The notes under the pieces are model-generated. The model did not search any database. It was not told the origin of the DNA and was given only the letters and a program-made list of their open reading frames with translations. Position numbers and translations under genes: made by a program. Shown here one piece after another: positions 55,007-63,412 of a DNA stretch of 64,000 nucleotides; the stretch's first letter is position 1, and every line of letters begins with the position of its first letter. Source of the DNA: a virus; IMG/VR virus record IMGVR_UViG_3300037245_000888, positions 47,833 to 111,832 of that record; one strand, written 5' to 3'.

Positions 55007-56370
55007 TCGGGTAACTTATGTGTTATTCTGTTAAAACTGTCAACTACGCATGACCTCTCGCCTTCATGGAGAACTTGTTCCAATAGGATTTTCAATATCG
55101 ACTGAATAGGTCAAGTCCTATCCTACTGATCACGGTGTATATTTATTGTCCCCACAGTGGGATACATGCGTCGATTTTAATTTTGTACACGTTTACTTTC
55201 GTATGCAATTGCTGAAAATTGAACAGTGACAGGTAGTTTCACCTATTGTTTATCATTCCCTACTATGGCTAGGATTCTCCAATAAATTTTTTAAGTCCCT
55301 ACTAACGCAAGGGGTTTCGCCCATATACAAATTAATCTTTAGGGAAAATTAAAACACAGGTAGGTTGACACTCCTACATCTCTAACATTAAATGCTTCAA
55401 TGCTTCTTTACACTTAATAAGTGATAGCTGCCTTTTCTATCCTCTGTGCTCAAGTCCATATAGACGCATTCCATTGTCTACTGCAATCTCAGTTATACTC
55501 ATGGCGAGACGAGGGACTAATTTCGTTCTATATTAATACACTGATTAAAATAGATAGTTTGCTCAACTGAGCTTCCAAAAATGGTTTCGACAAGAATTCA
55601 AGCCTATTGTCCATCGGCATCATGTATACGCTACAAACCTCTTCTGATATATACACTCTCCAACTTTTCTCACTCTCATATTATCTCCGTTCATTATAAT
55701 ACTTTTGAGCTAATCTCATTTGATATGATAGGTATGGTTCACCTTTAATACATTTGACTACTCCCTAAAACGAGAGTAGGTAAGGTAATTTTGCAAGACT
55801 TGTTTTTCAAAGTCTCGTCTTAGGCTCGCAAGGAGCAAAATTTCAATTAACCCACCACTAATCGACACTAACACTTTCCTAAAGTTGGATTTTTAAATCC
55901 TTGTTAGCTCCTTCTCAACATAAATGAGACAGTCTATGGTTCTCTATCAACCCACTCGTGATTGATTCTTTTACAATACCATTTAAAACAGATTAGCTTT
56001 CAAATCTCTAAGTCTGTAAACTCAGGCAAGATTTCGTTCAGTTTGATGTGCATCTGGTCAGTTACTATTCACACCATTACAGTCCAATTTCACCGACAAC
56101 TAGTATTCAGATGTTTAATACATTAGAAGTTTTGATTTAATATACGCATTGCAATACATATATTTCATCAGAGCGACTATCTGATGTGTTTCAATGGAAA
56201 GTGATTTTTATGAGAATCACATTTAAACTCTGACAGCAATCAGATAAAGCTCTGAACCAATGGCTAAGTTCCTATATTCTTAAACTCCGTAGGACTCGGA
56301 AAGATATGCTGTTATACCTTTTATAAATAAGCCTCAAGTCACACGTGATCAAGAGGTCGAACAACTATGT
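55007..56370 (-). ncRNA. Candidate giant structured non-coding RNA (GOLLD/ROOL-like)
   Basis: About 1.36 kb without any acceptable ORF on either strand, between a small zinc-ribbon gene and a tRNA. Dense local hairpins: CATCAG/CTGATG (56166-56186), GTGATT/AATCAC (56201-56220), GGATTT/AAATCC (55887-55900), CTACTC/GAGTAG (55758-55779), AGACTT/AAGTCT (55796-55815), GTAGG/CCTAC (55360-55377), CACTTA/TAAGTG (55411-55423). Large ornate RNAs of the GOLLD and ROOL classes occur in Firmicute phages next to tRNAs. I cannot match their consensus by eye; boundaries are gene limits, not mapped ends. Confidence 0.5.
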
Positions 56371-56646
56371 TTAATAATTATAATCAACTTTCCATTTAGC
56401 ACCACAAGAACAACTTCCTAGTCTTGTACTATACAATACTTTACCGCAAAGTCCCATAACGGACTCACATGTATCAATTGCAAATGGATTAGCTTCGTTT
56501 TTCTTTCCACATTCAGGACAGATTGACGTTCTTTTATCTATCTCACTTTGCATTTTATTTTTATATATATTATCAGATGAGCTTCTAGAAATATTAATTC
56601 TTATCTCGCCTGATTTCGGATCATTATTTTTCTTTTTAAAGAACAT
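56371..56646 (-). CDS. Zinc-ribbon protein (91 aa)
   Basis: Basic N-terminus, then CPECGKKNE, CESVMGLCG and GSCSCGAKW: four or more paired cysteines fit one or two zinc ribbons. Directly upstream of the ncRNA candidate and 11 nt after the previous gene, with AAAAGGAGATAAT. Unknown role. Confidence 0.7.
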   Translation of the reverse strand: MFFKKKNNDPKSGEIRINISRSSSDNIYKNKMQSEIDKRTSICPECGKKNEANPFAIDTCESVMGLCGKVLYSTRLGSCSCGAKWKVDYNY

Positions 56647-56657
56647 ATTATCTCCTT

Positions 56658-57062
56658 TTAATTTTCTTTAGAATCATCCAAATTGATAATATCTCGTATC
56701 TCTTCTTCTGAATAATATTTTGCATCTCCATTTTTTCTACTCTCAATCATATCATAAATTTCTTTTGCTTCTTCTTCACTTAATACTTCAGATAAAACAG
56801 TAGCTTCAATTTTACATGTCCAAGTTTCAATTTCAACCTCTGACCCGTCATCATTAAATTTTAATGAGTAATGTTTAGCTTCAATTTTAGATGTATCTTC
56901 AAAAAGTATTCTCATACAATCAGTAGGTTCATCTCTAAATATATACAATGTTGCTTTTGTTCCTTTTTGAACGGTCATCTTAAACTCTTCATCACATTCT
57001 GATACTTCACCATTTTCCATTTCTAAAAACTTATTAACAATAATCTTCAATTCCATTTTCAT
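56658..57062 (-). CDS. Hypothetical protein (134 aa)
   Basis: Beta-rich acidic protein with a helical C-terminal tail (EVLSEEEAKEIYDMIESRK). First gene behind the promoter at 57109-57137. ATG preceded by AAGGAGATATGA. No family recognised. Confidence 0.65.
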   Translation of the reverse strand: MKMELKIIVNKFLEMENGEVSECDEEFKMTVQKGTKATLYIFRDEPTDCMRILFEDTSKIEAKHYSLKFNDDGSEVEIETWTCKIEATVLSEVLSEEEAKEIYDMIESRKNGDAKYYSEEEIRDIINLDDSKEN

Positions 57063-57108
57063 ATCTCCTTATAGTGTATGATGCTAAATTGCATCTTTGG
57101 TTAATTTA

Positions 57109-57137
57109 ATACTACACCAAGTCAATATTATTGTCAA
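57109..57137 (-). promoter_or_regulatory. Sigma-A type promoter
   Basis: Read on the - strand: TTGACA (57137-57132), a 17-nt spacer and TAGTAT (57114-57109), 46 nt upstream of the ATG at 57062. It probably transcribes the 134-aa gene, the zinc-ribbon gene, the ncRNA candidate and the tRNA. Confidence 0.8.
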
Positions 57138-57141
57138 GCAT

Positions 57142-57432
57142 TTATTTTAATAGATTTTGTACTTCCTTTAATTGATCTTCACTTAAATTATCTTTACAAT
57201 ACGAAAGCATTGCACTTGTTAAATTTATCATGTCTTCATTTTTAACTTGTAATTTAAGTGTAATATCTCCATTGCCGTAATTCTCATATAATAACATGGT
57301 TTTAAAATCCTGACTATTATTTCTGTGATTATTTATTGTATATGATTTTCCTTCAATATTTTTTTTAGTATTATAGTAAATATCATCTTCAACTTTTATT
57401 TTTGTAAATAACGTTTTATCTTTGTTATCCAT
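57142..57432 (-). CDS. Hypothetical protein (96 aa)
   Basis: Soluble, with lysine-rich beta strands and a C-terminal helix (MINLTSAMLSYCKDNLSEDQLKEVQNLL). Its start overlaps the upstream gene's end by 37 nt, with GAGAGGAAATTAA as ribosome binding site. Unknown function. Confidence 0.6.
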   Translation of the reverse strand: MDNKDKTLFTKIKVEDDIYYNTKKNIEGKSYTINNHRNNSQDFKTMLLYENYGNGDITLKLQVKNEDMINLTSAMLSYCKDNLSEDQLKEVQNLLK

Positions 57433-57689
57433 TTTAATTTCCTCTCATCTTTTTTATTTCCATAAATTTTATCATACACTCCAGCATATTTTAATCTGCC
57501 ATCGTTAATCGCATTAATTATATCCATAATAAAGTAATATTTTGGATCTTCATCAAGCAAAATCTTTATGGCTAGTGAACGAATCTCTTCTAACTCTTCT
57601 GACACAGGGAATCTCTCATTTTGATTAATATCTTTTATATCAATATCTTCGTCATCAATAAATAGTTCATCAATCCACTTTAGAATCAT
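57396..57689 (-). CDS. Hypothetical protein (97 aa)
   Basis: Start at 57689 selected because AAAAGGAGATGTAAT precedes ATG ATT CTA; the frame runs on to 57749 without support. Acidic, helical. The C-terminus is basic (KKDERKLKWITKIKRYLQK). No family recognised. Confidence 0.6.
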   Translation of the reverse strand: MILKWIDELFIDDEDIDIKDINQNERFPVSEELEEIRSLAIKILLDEDPKYYFIMDIINAINDGRLKYAGVYDKIYGNKKDERKLKWITKIKRYLQK

Positions 57690-57735
57690 ATTACATCTCC
57701 TTTTATAAACCTTACCGGCAAATTCTGAATAGTAG

Positions 57736-57927
57736 CTAATATTTTTCACGTTTATCTATTATACTATGTTCAATTATTAATGCCAATAATAGTGATCCAA
57801 TTAATAACATTAATGTATCACACTCTATTTCAAACATAACCTGAATTACCTTCATGATAAATACAATTATGGATGTTTTTATAGCAATGCTTATTAATGG
57901 ATATTTAAAATATTCTTTCTTGTTCAT
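57736..57927 (-). CDS. Small membrane protein (63 aa)
   Basis: Two hydrophobic helices (ISIAIKTSIIVFIMKVIQVMF and DTLMLLIGSLLLALIIEHSI) with charged ends; ribosome binding site AAAGGTTAATAA. Likely a small integral membrane protein, perhaps for superinfection exclusion or lysis control, but no evidence of function. Confidence 0.55.
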   Translation of the reverse strand: MNKKEYFKYPLISIAIKTSIIVFIMKVIQVMFEIECDTLMLLIGSLLLALIIEHSIIDKREKY

Positions 57928-57964
57928 TTATTAACCTTTCGTTTTCATTTTTAATCAATCATTT

Positions 57965-58303
57965 TCACTTTGTCTCTATATTTATTATACGCACACCAAT
58001 TCCATATTTATCAATGCACATTTGTTTAATTTCTTTATATTCTTCTGGACGGCCAACATATTTATTTGCTGGTATCTCATATGAATGTTCTTTGTCTTCA
58101 TATATAAGATTAATAATAAAGTATGTTTTCCTACTATTTATTGAAGTAGTATTACATTTACTATTTTTCTTATCTAAAGCTGCAAGAGATCTATGTCTTT
58201 TCTTGGCACGCCTTTTACATTTGTAATTTCCTTCTTCATATAATTTTTCATATGATTCAAACTCATCGTACGATTCTTCGTAAAGTTCTGACAGTTCTGA
58301 CAA
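57965..58303 (-). CDS. Hypothetical protein (112 aa), TTG start
   Basis: The frame is open upstream through the tRNA-Ser gene, where a start would be implausible; TTG at 58303 with GAAGG eight bases before it is chosen. Very acidic then basic N-terminal half (ESYDEFESYEKLYEEG, CKRRAKKRHR), then a beta strand segment (TYFIINLIYEDKEHSYEI). TGA stop. No domain recognised; start uncertain. Confidence 0.5.
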   Translation of the reverse strand: MSELSELYEESYDEFESYEKLYEEGNYKCKRRAKKRHRSLAALDKKNSKCNTTSINSRKTYFIINLIYEDKEHSYEIPANKYVGRPEEYKEIKQMCIDKYGIGVRIINIETK

Positions 58304-58340
58304 AGGATCAACCTTCTTTCTTTTATGTCGTAGAATAAAA

Positions 58341-58429
58341 TGGCGGACAGTGTAGGATTTGAACCCACGCATGTTTTTAGCATCTAACTGGTTAGCAACC
58401 AATCCTCTTAACCACTTGAGTAACTGTCC
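58341..58429 (-). tRNA. tRNA-Ser (GCU)
   Basis: Class II tRNA: acceptor GGACAGT/ACTGTCC (7 bp), long variable arm, anticodon loop TTGCTAA giving GCU for AGC/AGU serine codons. Discriminator G and encoded CCA at 58343-58341. Confidence 0.93.
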
Positions 58430-58577
58430 GTACCTCGACCTTTTTTAACGATAAAAACCTCCGCACTCACTAATTGTAAATCGCCTACTTTTTAAAGATG
58501 AAAATAGGTAAAACTAGTTTCTATGTTTTTATGTATCTGAAATGTTTCAAGAAACTTATAAAGAACATTAACACTTT

Positions 58578-58653
58578 TGGGTCAAATAATGAGATTTGAA
58601 CTCACGATACGAGGATTCACAGTCCTCTGCCTTACCACTTGGCTATACTTGAC
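58578..58653 (-). tRNA. tRNA-His (GUG)
   Basis: Acceptor GTCAAGTA with TATTTGAC, including the G(-1)/C73 pair that is specific to histidine tRNA; anticodon loop CTGTGAA (GUG); T arm GTGAG-TTCAAAT-CTCAT; encoded CCA. Coordinates include G(-1) and CCA. Confidence 0.93.
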
Positions 58654-58659
58654 ATATTT

Positions 58660-58997
58660 TATGACTACCACCGAGAGTAAAGTTATCGTCTTACTCCCAT
58701 GGTAGTGATTTATTAATATGGCATAAGCTCTCTAAGAATACTTATGCACTGATCAATCTTTTTTAATATAAGGGAAGCGGCTACTCCGTTGTAAATTGTT
58801 GCTTTGATGTATTCAAAACACCATCACTAAATTTCAACAACTTTCACCGTAGGCATGTGTAACATGTTGCAATCCCAGCTCTCAGCCCCTATCGTCTCTA
58901 TATAGCCACCTTTCGACAGCATTCAAACCCTTGCAATCACTATGGCTCATTTTATTTTCCGAACTAAAATGGATAAAAAGTACGTTTTAAAACCTTT
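58660..58997 (-). other. Non-coding segment upstream of tRNA-His with strong hairpins
   Basis: About 340 nt between the RNA polymerase gene and tRNA-His, no ORF. Strong RNA stems: ACTACCA/TGGTAGT with inner GAGTAA/TTACTC (58664-58707), GCATAAG/CTTATGC (58722-58747), and TTGTTG/CAACAA near 58795-58842. Likely a structured leader, processing signal or separate small RNA. No promoter or known riboswitch recognised. Confidence 0.45.
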
Positions 58998-61619
58998 TTA
59001 TTCACGAATTATATCTAAAAACATTTCTGAATTATTATCATAAAGAGTCTTAAGCATCATTGCAATATTATTGACACCAACATCACTATCTTTAGTAGTA
59101 GTTGTTTTTATAAGAGAATACATTGTCTCTTTTTTAATTGCTATTTTATTTAATTCATATCCATAATATCTTATAGTATCAATACTTTTTTCATAAGACT
59201 CTTTTTTAGTAAGTGCTCTATTTGAACTTATAGAGAATAATCTATTTGATAGAGTGTTTACATATTCTATAAGCTTTTGTATCTGTTTATGATTAGAGTT
59301 TCTAAGATCAACTACATTCATTATGCTTTCAAATTCAATACTGTCTTTTCTATATGCATAATCTAGTTTACTCATTTCTAATGTCAGATAATCCATAGGG
59401 GTATCAAATCCCCTCAACGTACCTTTTTTAAATTTAGTTTCTGAAACACATCTCCAAAACATAGGCTTCTTTTTATCTATCTGATCAATTTCTCTAACCT
59501 CTTTTACTTCTTTTTCAATATCTATTGCATAAAATTTCTTTGCAAGATCAATACATATTCCAGACAACACTGTCATAACATCTACTTTATTTAATAATAC
59601 ACTTATATCATAACTTGATCCATTATTTGCTATTTTATCCCAATAATTACTCATTGCCTGTTGTCCTAAATTCACAACCTCACCAATCAATCTCTGAGAC
59701 TTTGCTAACTTATTATCTATAATAGCCATATCTAAACTTGTTAATCTATATTGAACTTTGTCACTTTCTACAGCATTTATACATACTTTGTATTCTGAGA
59801 AACATTTTTTAGCAACTCTTAAAAGTATCTCATGGTCAAATAATGCTAATGTATCTGAATCAAAATCACTTCCTGAAAGTATATCTTGTATCTCAAAATT
59901 AATACTATTTACTGCAGCTATATTCTTTGAGAAGTTAAAAAACCTTTTATATTCTTCTAAATGTTTATTAACTGAAACTAAAACATTTGAGCTACTTGTG
60001 TGAGGATTTCTAAAGCCTGTCAATTCTTTATTTTCTTCAAACAATATTGTATTAATCTCATTGTGTTTTAATATGCCCTCATAGTCAGGATTAATAACTC
60101 CATTAACTACAGGCAACATTCCAACAGCATGAAGTAATTCTTCATAAGGATTCCCAACCATAACTACATAGTCACCTTTTAATCTAAACTTTCCTTTTTT
60201 TACATGTTGCACAAATGATTTTATTTTACTTGTTCTATAATTTTTAAAGACTTTTGTTCCTACAATATTATTATTTGCTTTATACATTTCAGCAAACACT
60301 TCATTAGAATTCATAATATCTTTGTTTTTTAGTAAATACTCAGAAAAGAAATCATCATCATTTTTAAGTTTACTTATATAATCTTTCTCATATATCGTTA
60401 ATTCCTTTATATCTTCTTTTGTAAATGGCATACTGTTAACCATCTGATATGATGTTTGTTGTATATTGTCTCCTCTTTTAGATGCCTTCTCATTTTTAAC
60501 AACACCAAATCTACATCCTTCAGACTTAACTAACTCTCTCCAGTAATCATACATTCCAGATTGACTTCCATCCCCAACAAACTTACTAAACTTTAATGCT
60601 TTTAATGAAGTAGGTGACATAATTAATTCTACATCTTTAGCCAATATCTTATTTCCAAACATATCTTCTAATTCCCATGTATCATAATCTTGACCATCGG
60701 GACATAAGAATCTAAGAGCTTCTTGAATATTCGTATTGAATGCTGCACTCTTAAAAAAGTGATTTCTAAGAAGCATCATTGACTTACCTTTTTTAAAGTA
60801 TTTCATTGCTAATAATAATTGTCCATCAAATAAACTATTCTTAACAAAGGCCATTTCTCTATAACTTCTAAGCAATCCAGTTTCAGGATCAGTTCTTATA
60901 ACATTACACTCTTTTTCAAATATTGAATCAACATCAGATATCATTAACATTTTAGATGTTGGTATATTCACAATTGATTCTATGGCACTACCTACAAGTT
61001 TTTCATATGCAAGTAATCCAGCGAGGTCAACTTTAATGCCTTTCTTCATTAATTTTTTAATACCCATTCTACACCATAAGATAATTTTCTTAGCCAATGA
61101 TTTTTTTATATATAATGCTTGGCCTGTTCTTGATTTACTTCCACTTCTACCAAAGAAGACATATTGAACACCATCTAGTATAAATCCCTCATTATAGAAT
61201 AATGTTCTTAGATCATTTGCTTTAACTTCATACCAATCAATATGAGTCAATATTTCTTCTTTTTTAAGTTTTAAATTTTCAATGTATTCTAGTTTTGATT
61301 CAATTTCCTCTTCAGGTGTTTCTTCATTATCTAAAGACAAAGTAATCTTTACTATCTTTTTTTCTATCAGCTTGGCAATATCTTTATATGATTTAACCTT
61401 CCATGAAAATTTAACATTAATAATATCATTGCTGGTTTGTCTTTCTGATTTTTTATTTGTTTTTACTTTTAACCCTAACTCTTTTAATTTTATTGTTTCT
61501 AAAGAATAAGCAACACTTCCGTCATAAGCACAATCAAATTCAGATTCTCTATTCATTGCCTCATATATTTTACTTGCTTGAGTATTTCTTATATAGATTG
61601 ATTTACTTGATTCCGCCAA
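58998..61619 (-). CDS. Single-subunit RNA polymerase of YonO/QDE-1 (two-barrel) type
   Basis: 873 residues, TTG start at 61619 behind AGGAGGTCATGT. The core motif DFDSD (D585, D587, D589, context LSGSDFDSDTLALFD) is the metal-binding DxDxD signature shared by cellular RNA polymerase beta-prime, eukaryotic RdRP and phage YonO. Supporting segments: GRSGSKSRTGQALYI (about 157-171), FDGQLLL with LLRNHFFKSAAF (about 264-294, the DG/KG barrel region), TGFRNPHTSSSNV (about 534-546). SPbeta YonO transcribes late phage genes as one chain; the same role is inferred here. Fifth gene downstream of promoter 63105-63133. Confidence 0.85.
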   Translation of the reverse strand: MAESSKSIYIRNTQASKIYEAMNRESEFDCAYDGSVAYSLETIKLKELGLKVKTNKKSERQTSNDIINVKFSWKVKSYKDIAKLIEKKIVKITLSLDNEETPEEEIESKLEYIENLKLKKEEILTHIDWYEVKANDLRTLFYNEGFILDGVQYVFFGRSGSKSRTGQALYIKKSLAKKIILWCRMGIKKLMKKGIKVDLAGLLAYEKLVGSAIESIVNIPTSKMLMISDVDSIFEKECNVIRTDPETGLLRSYREMAFVKNSLFDGQLLLAMKYFKKGKSMMLLRNHFFKSAAFNTNIQEALRFLCPDGQDYDTWELEDMFGNKILAKDVELIMSPTSLKALKFSKFVGDGSQSGMYDYWRELVKSEGCRFGVVKNEKASKRGDNIQQTSYQMVNSMPFTKEDIKELTIYEKDYISKLKNDDDFFSEYLLKNKDIMNSNEVFAEMYKANNNIVGTKVFKNYRTSKIKSFVQHVKKGKFRLKGDYVVMVGNPYEELLHAVGMLPVVNGVINPDYEGILKHNEINTILFEENKELTGFRNPHTSSSNVLVSVNKHLEEYKRFFNFSKNIAAVNSINFEIQDILSGSDFDSDTLALFDHEILLRVAKKCFSEYKVCINAVESDKVQYRLTSLDMAIIDNKLAKSQRLIGEVVNLGQQAMSNYWDKIANNGSSYDISVLLNKVDVMTVLSGICIDLAKKFYAIDIEKEVKEVREIDQIDKKKPMFWRCVSETKFKKGTLRGFDTPMDYLTLEMSKLDYAYRKDSIEFESIMNVVDLRNSNHKQIQKLIEYVNTLSNRLFSISSNRALTKKESYEKSIDTIRYYGYELNKIAIKKETMYSLIKTTTTKDSDVGVNNIAMMLKTLYDNNSEMFLDIIRE

Positions 61620-61647
61620 ACATGACCTCCTTTTAAATTTTAACTAT

Positions 61648-61938
61648 CTACTCTTCACCATACATCTCTTCTAATTCCTCTTGTAAATATTCATAATCTC
61701 TGCTCCATTTTTGATCTTCTTCATCCCAGAAATCAACTCTTCCACATTCTGGACATCTCCATGCACTAATAAGCTTAAATCCTCCTCTAAAGAAAAACTT
61801 TCTTTCAAACACTAGAATATGCTCATTTAAATTATTAATGTGACAAGGTGCACATATTCTTTCTGTACCATCACCATTAAATTTAATCGATCTTCTATCT
61901 TTTATTTCATTCATGTCATTTCCTTCAAACTCTGTCAT
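61648..61938 (-). CDS. Zinc-finger-like protein (96 aa)
   Basis: ICAPCHINN and WRCPECGRVDFW are two CxxC/H pairs forming a zinc ribbon; the C-terminus is acidic and helical (YEYLQEELEEMYGEE). ATG 61938 preceded by AGGAGGATTGGTAAG. Located just before the RNA polymerase gene; could be a polymerase or nucleic-acid-binding accessory, by context only. Confidence 0.65.
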   Translation of the reverse strand: MTEFEGNDMNEIKDRRSIKFNGDGTERICAPCHINNLNEHILVFERKFFFRGGFKLISAWRCPECGRVDFWDEEDQKWSRDYEYLQEELEEMYGEE

Positions 61939-61951
61939 CTTACCAATCCTC

Positions 61952-62290
61952 CTATTTTACTTTCCCATTTTCCGTTAAGTAATTCTTCCAATTTGTATCT
62001 GTAATTTTACATTTAGTTAATGCCAGTCCATGAAAATCAGCAAAGTCTCTCAGAGCATAAGCATCACCATACATGTCATACATCAATTTTCTAAACCATC
62101 TTTTCTCATCAAGTAAACTAAATCCATATACATCATAACATACTCTGATCACCAGAGCTTTATTTAATTTAATATACCACTTTCTTCTTTTCTCAGATTT
62201 AGTTAACTGAGTTGCTTCTATAATTCTCAACATACTATCTAATTTTTGTTTAGATGTGTGTCGATTAATTGCGTTGTTATTCTTTTTCAT
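61952..62290 (-). CDS. Hypothetical basic protein (112 aa)
   Basis: Lysine/arginine-rich, helical. No domain recognised. Overlaps the upstream gene by one base (ATG 62290 uses the A of the TAA stop) and belongs to the operon leading to the RNA polymerase. Confidence 0.6.
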   Translation of the reverse strand: MKKNNNAINRHTSKQKLDSMLRIIEATQLTKSEKRRKWYIKLNKALVIRVCYDVYGFSLLDEKRWFRKLMYDMYGDAYALRDFADFHGLALTKCKITDTNWKNYLTENGKVK

Positions 62291-62742
62291 TACTCTTCTC
62301 CTTCATGTCCATGATCTATTTTAAATTGCTTAAACTCATTTCTCAGCTTAATCAACTCTTTACATTTATTATCATACTTCTTTTCTACATCTGAATTTAA
62401 TACAATTGAATCAAACCAAGTATCAATTGCAGCTTTTCTTTCACTATAAGTCTTATTAAACAATTCATCAAATTTATAAGATAATTCTTCCATTACATCA
62501 AAATTACTAAATGCTTCAAACAATTCATCTTTAGTTACCAGCTTCAATGCATATCTTAATGTCGATGGATAACATGGTGAATATTTAATTTTATTTGGAT
62601 CTTTTGGATTCTTTGGTGCAGTCCACAATACCCATTCATTTCCATTATGTCCTAACCGATGAATCGGACTAATCTGAACATAAACTGATCTACTGTTATT
62701 TTCTTCTTCTAATTCTTCATTTACTTTGTTCATTTCCGGCAT
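62290..62742 (-). CDS. Hypothetical protein (150 aa)
   Basis: Acidic, helical C-terminal two-thirds; N-terminal PIHRLGHNGNEWVLW resembles a small beta domain. GGGAGGAAAGTGGA ribosome binding site; starts within the end of the upstream gene (26-nt overlap). Unknown function. Confidence 0.6.
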   Translation of the reverse strand: MPEMNKVNEELEEENNSRSVYVQISPIHRLGHNGNEWVLWTAPKNPKDPNKIKYSPCYPSTLRYALKLVTKDELFEAFSNFDVMEELSYKFDELFNKTYSERKAAIDTWFDSIVLNSDVEKKYDNKCKELIKLRNEFKQFKIDHGHEGEE

Positions 62743-63064
62743 TCCACTTTCCTCCCTTATTACTTAATCTTTCAACTAACTCTTTATTTTCTAATTCATG
62801 TTCAATTTTTAAATGTTCATATAATGTATCCAAATTTATAAACTTTCTTTCATTTTCACTTAGGTTAGAAAACAGATCAATCAATCCCTTAATTTTAACA
62901 CTGTTACTAAATTTCATAAGCTTCTTGGCAATATTCTTTTCCATTATATTTAACTGATTACTAGAAACAACTTGCCTGTTATTTGGATTTTGTATATCAG
63001 CATATGTTTTAATTCCTTTTAAAGTATCAATGTTTTTATTGATCTCTTCAAACTTGTCTTTCAT
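62717..63064 (-). CDS. Hypothetical helical protein (115 aa)
   Basis: Predicted all-helical (EINKNIDTLKGIKTY, EKNIAKKLMKFSNSVKIKG, TLYEHLKIEHELENKEL). First gene of the operon, 41 nt downstream of the -10 box. Ribosome binding site AAGGAGATGAGAT. TGA stop. No family recognised. Confidence 0.6.
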   Translation of the reverse strand: MKDKFEEINKNIDTLKGIKTYADIQNPNNRQVVSSNQLNIMEKNIAKKLMKFSNSVKIKGLIDLFSNLSENERKFINLDTLYEHLKIEHELENKELVERLSNKGGKWNAGNEQSK

Positions 63065-63104
63065 ATCTCATCTCCTTATTCATTGTGTTATTTGCGATTA
63101 ACTT

Positions 63105-63133
63105 ATACTAACATGATACAATTTGCTTGTCAA
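63105..63133 (-). promoter_or_regulatory. Sigma-A type promoter for the RNA polymerase operon
   Basis: Read on the - strand: TTGACA (63133-63128), a 17-nt spacer, TAGTAT (63110-63105). Same -10 box and spacing as the promoter at 57109. It drives four small genes and then the phage RNA polymerase, so the polymerase is expressed by host RNA polymerase. Confidence 0.85.
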
Positions 63134-63217
63134 TGGTTATGTGAAAATAGATTTTATATCATGTAAATTACCCTTATTTTACCCAACCTCTGAAACCGTT
63201 GCAAATACACACTTATT

Positions 63218-63283
63218 TTGAGTCGGTACAAAATCACAGTTGAGTCGGTACAAAATCACAGTTGAGTCGGTACAAAATCACGT
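63218..63283. repeat. Three 22-bp tandem iterons, candidate origin of replication
   Basis: Three head-to-tail copies at 63218, 63240 and 63262 with a shared core GAGTCGGTACAAAATCAC and an exact 22-bp step; the third ends at about 63281. A very AT-rich stretch (63310-63410) lies next to them. Placed between the promoter 63105 and the winged-helix gene at 63413, as in iteron-controlled theta plasmids. Could instead be operators. Confidence 0.75.
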
Positions 63284-63412
63284 TTAAAATGGGAAAAAGT
63301 AACTAGGTATCTATCTTTGTATTTAATGTTATTATTTAATCATTATTATTTATTAATTAGAAAACGCAAAAGGACATTGCATTTTACTGTTTAGTTCTTT
63401 TTTATTCTATTA

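Noticed and set aside
55560-55620. A second tRNA in the ncRNA region (GGCTTGAATTC-like T arm)
   Set aside because: No acceptor or anticodon stem could be built around it.
55007-56370. Group I or group II intron
   Set aside because: I looked for the P/Q/R/S core of group I and domain V of group II on both strands and saw neither; no split gene flanks the region.
58174-58383. A - strand ORF overlapping the tRNA-Ser gene
   Set aside because: Starts inside the tRNA and competes with the 57965-58303 frame, which continues further and is more protein-like.
63218-63283. CRISPR array
   Set aside because: Three copies follow each other without spacers, with a 22-bp step; no cas genes nearby. Iterons fit better.
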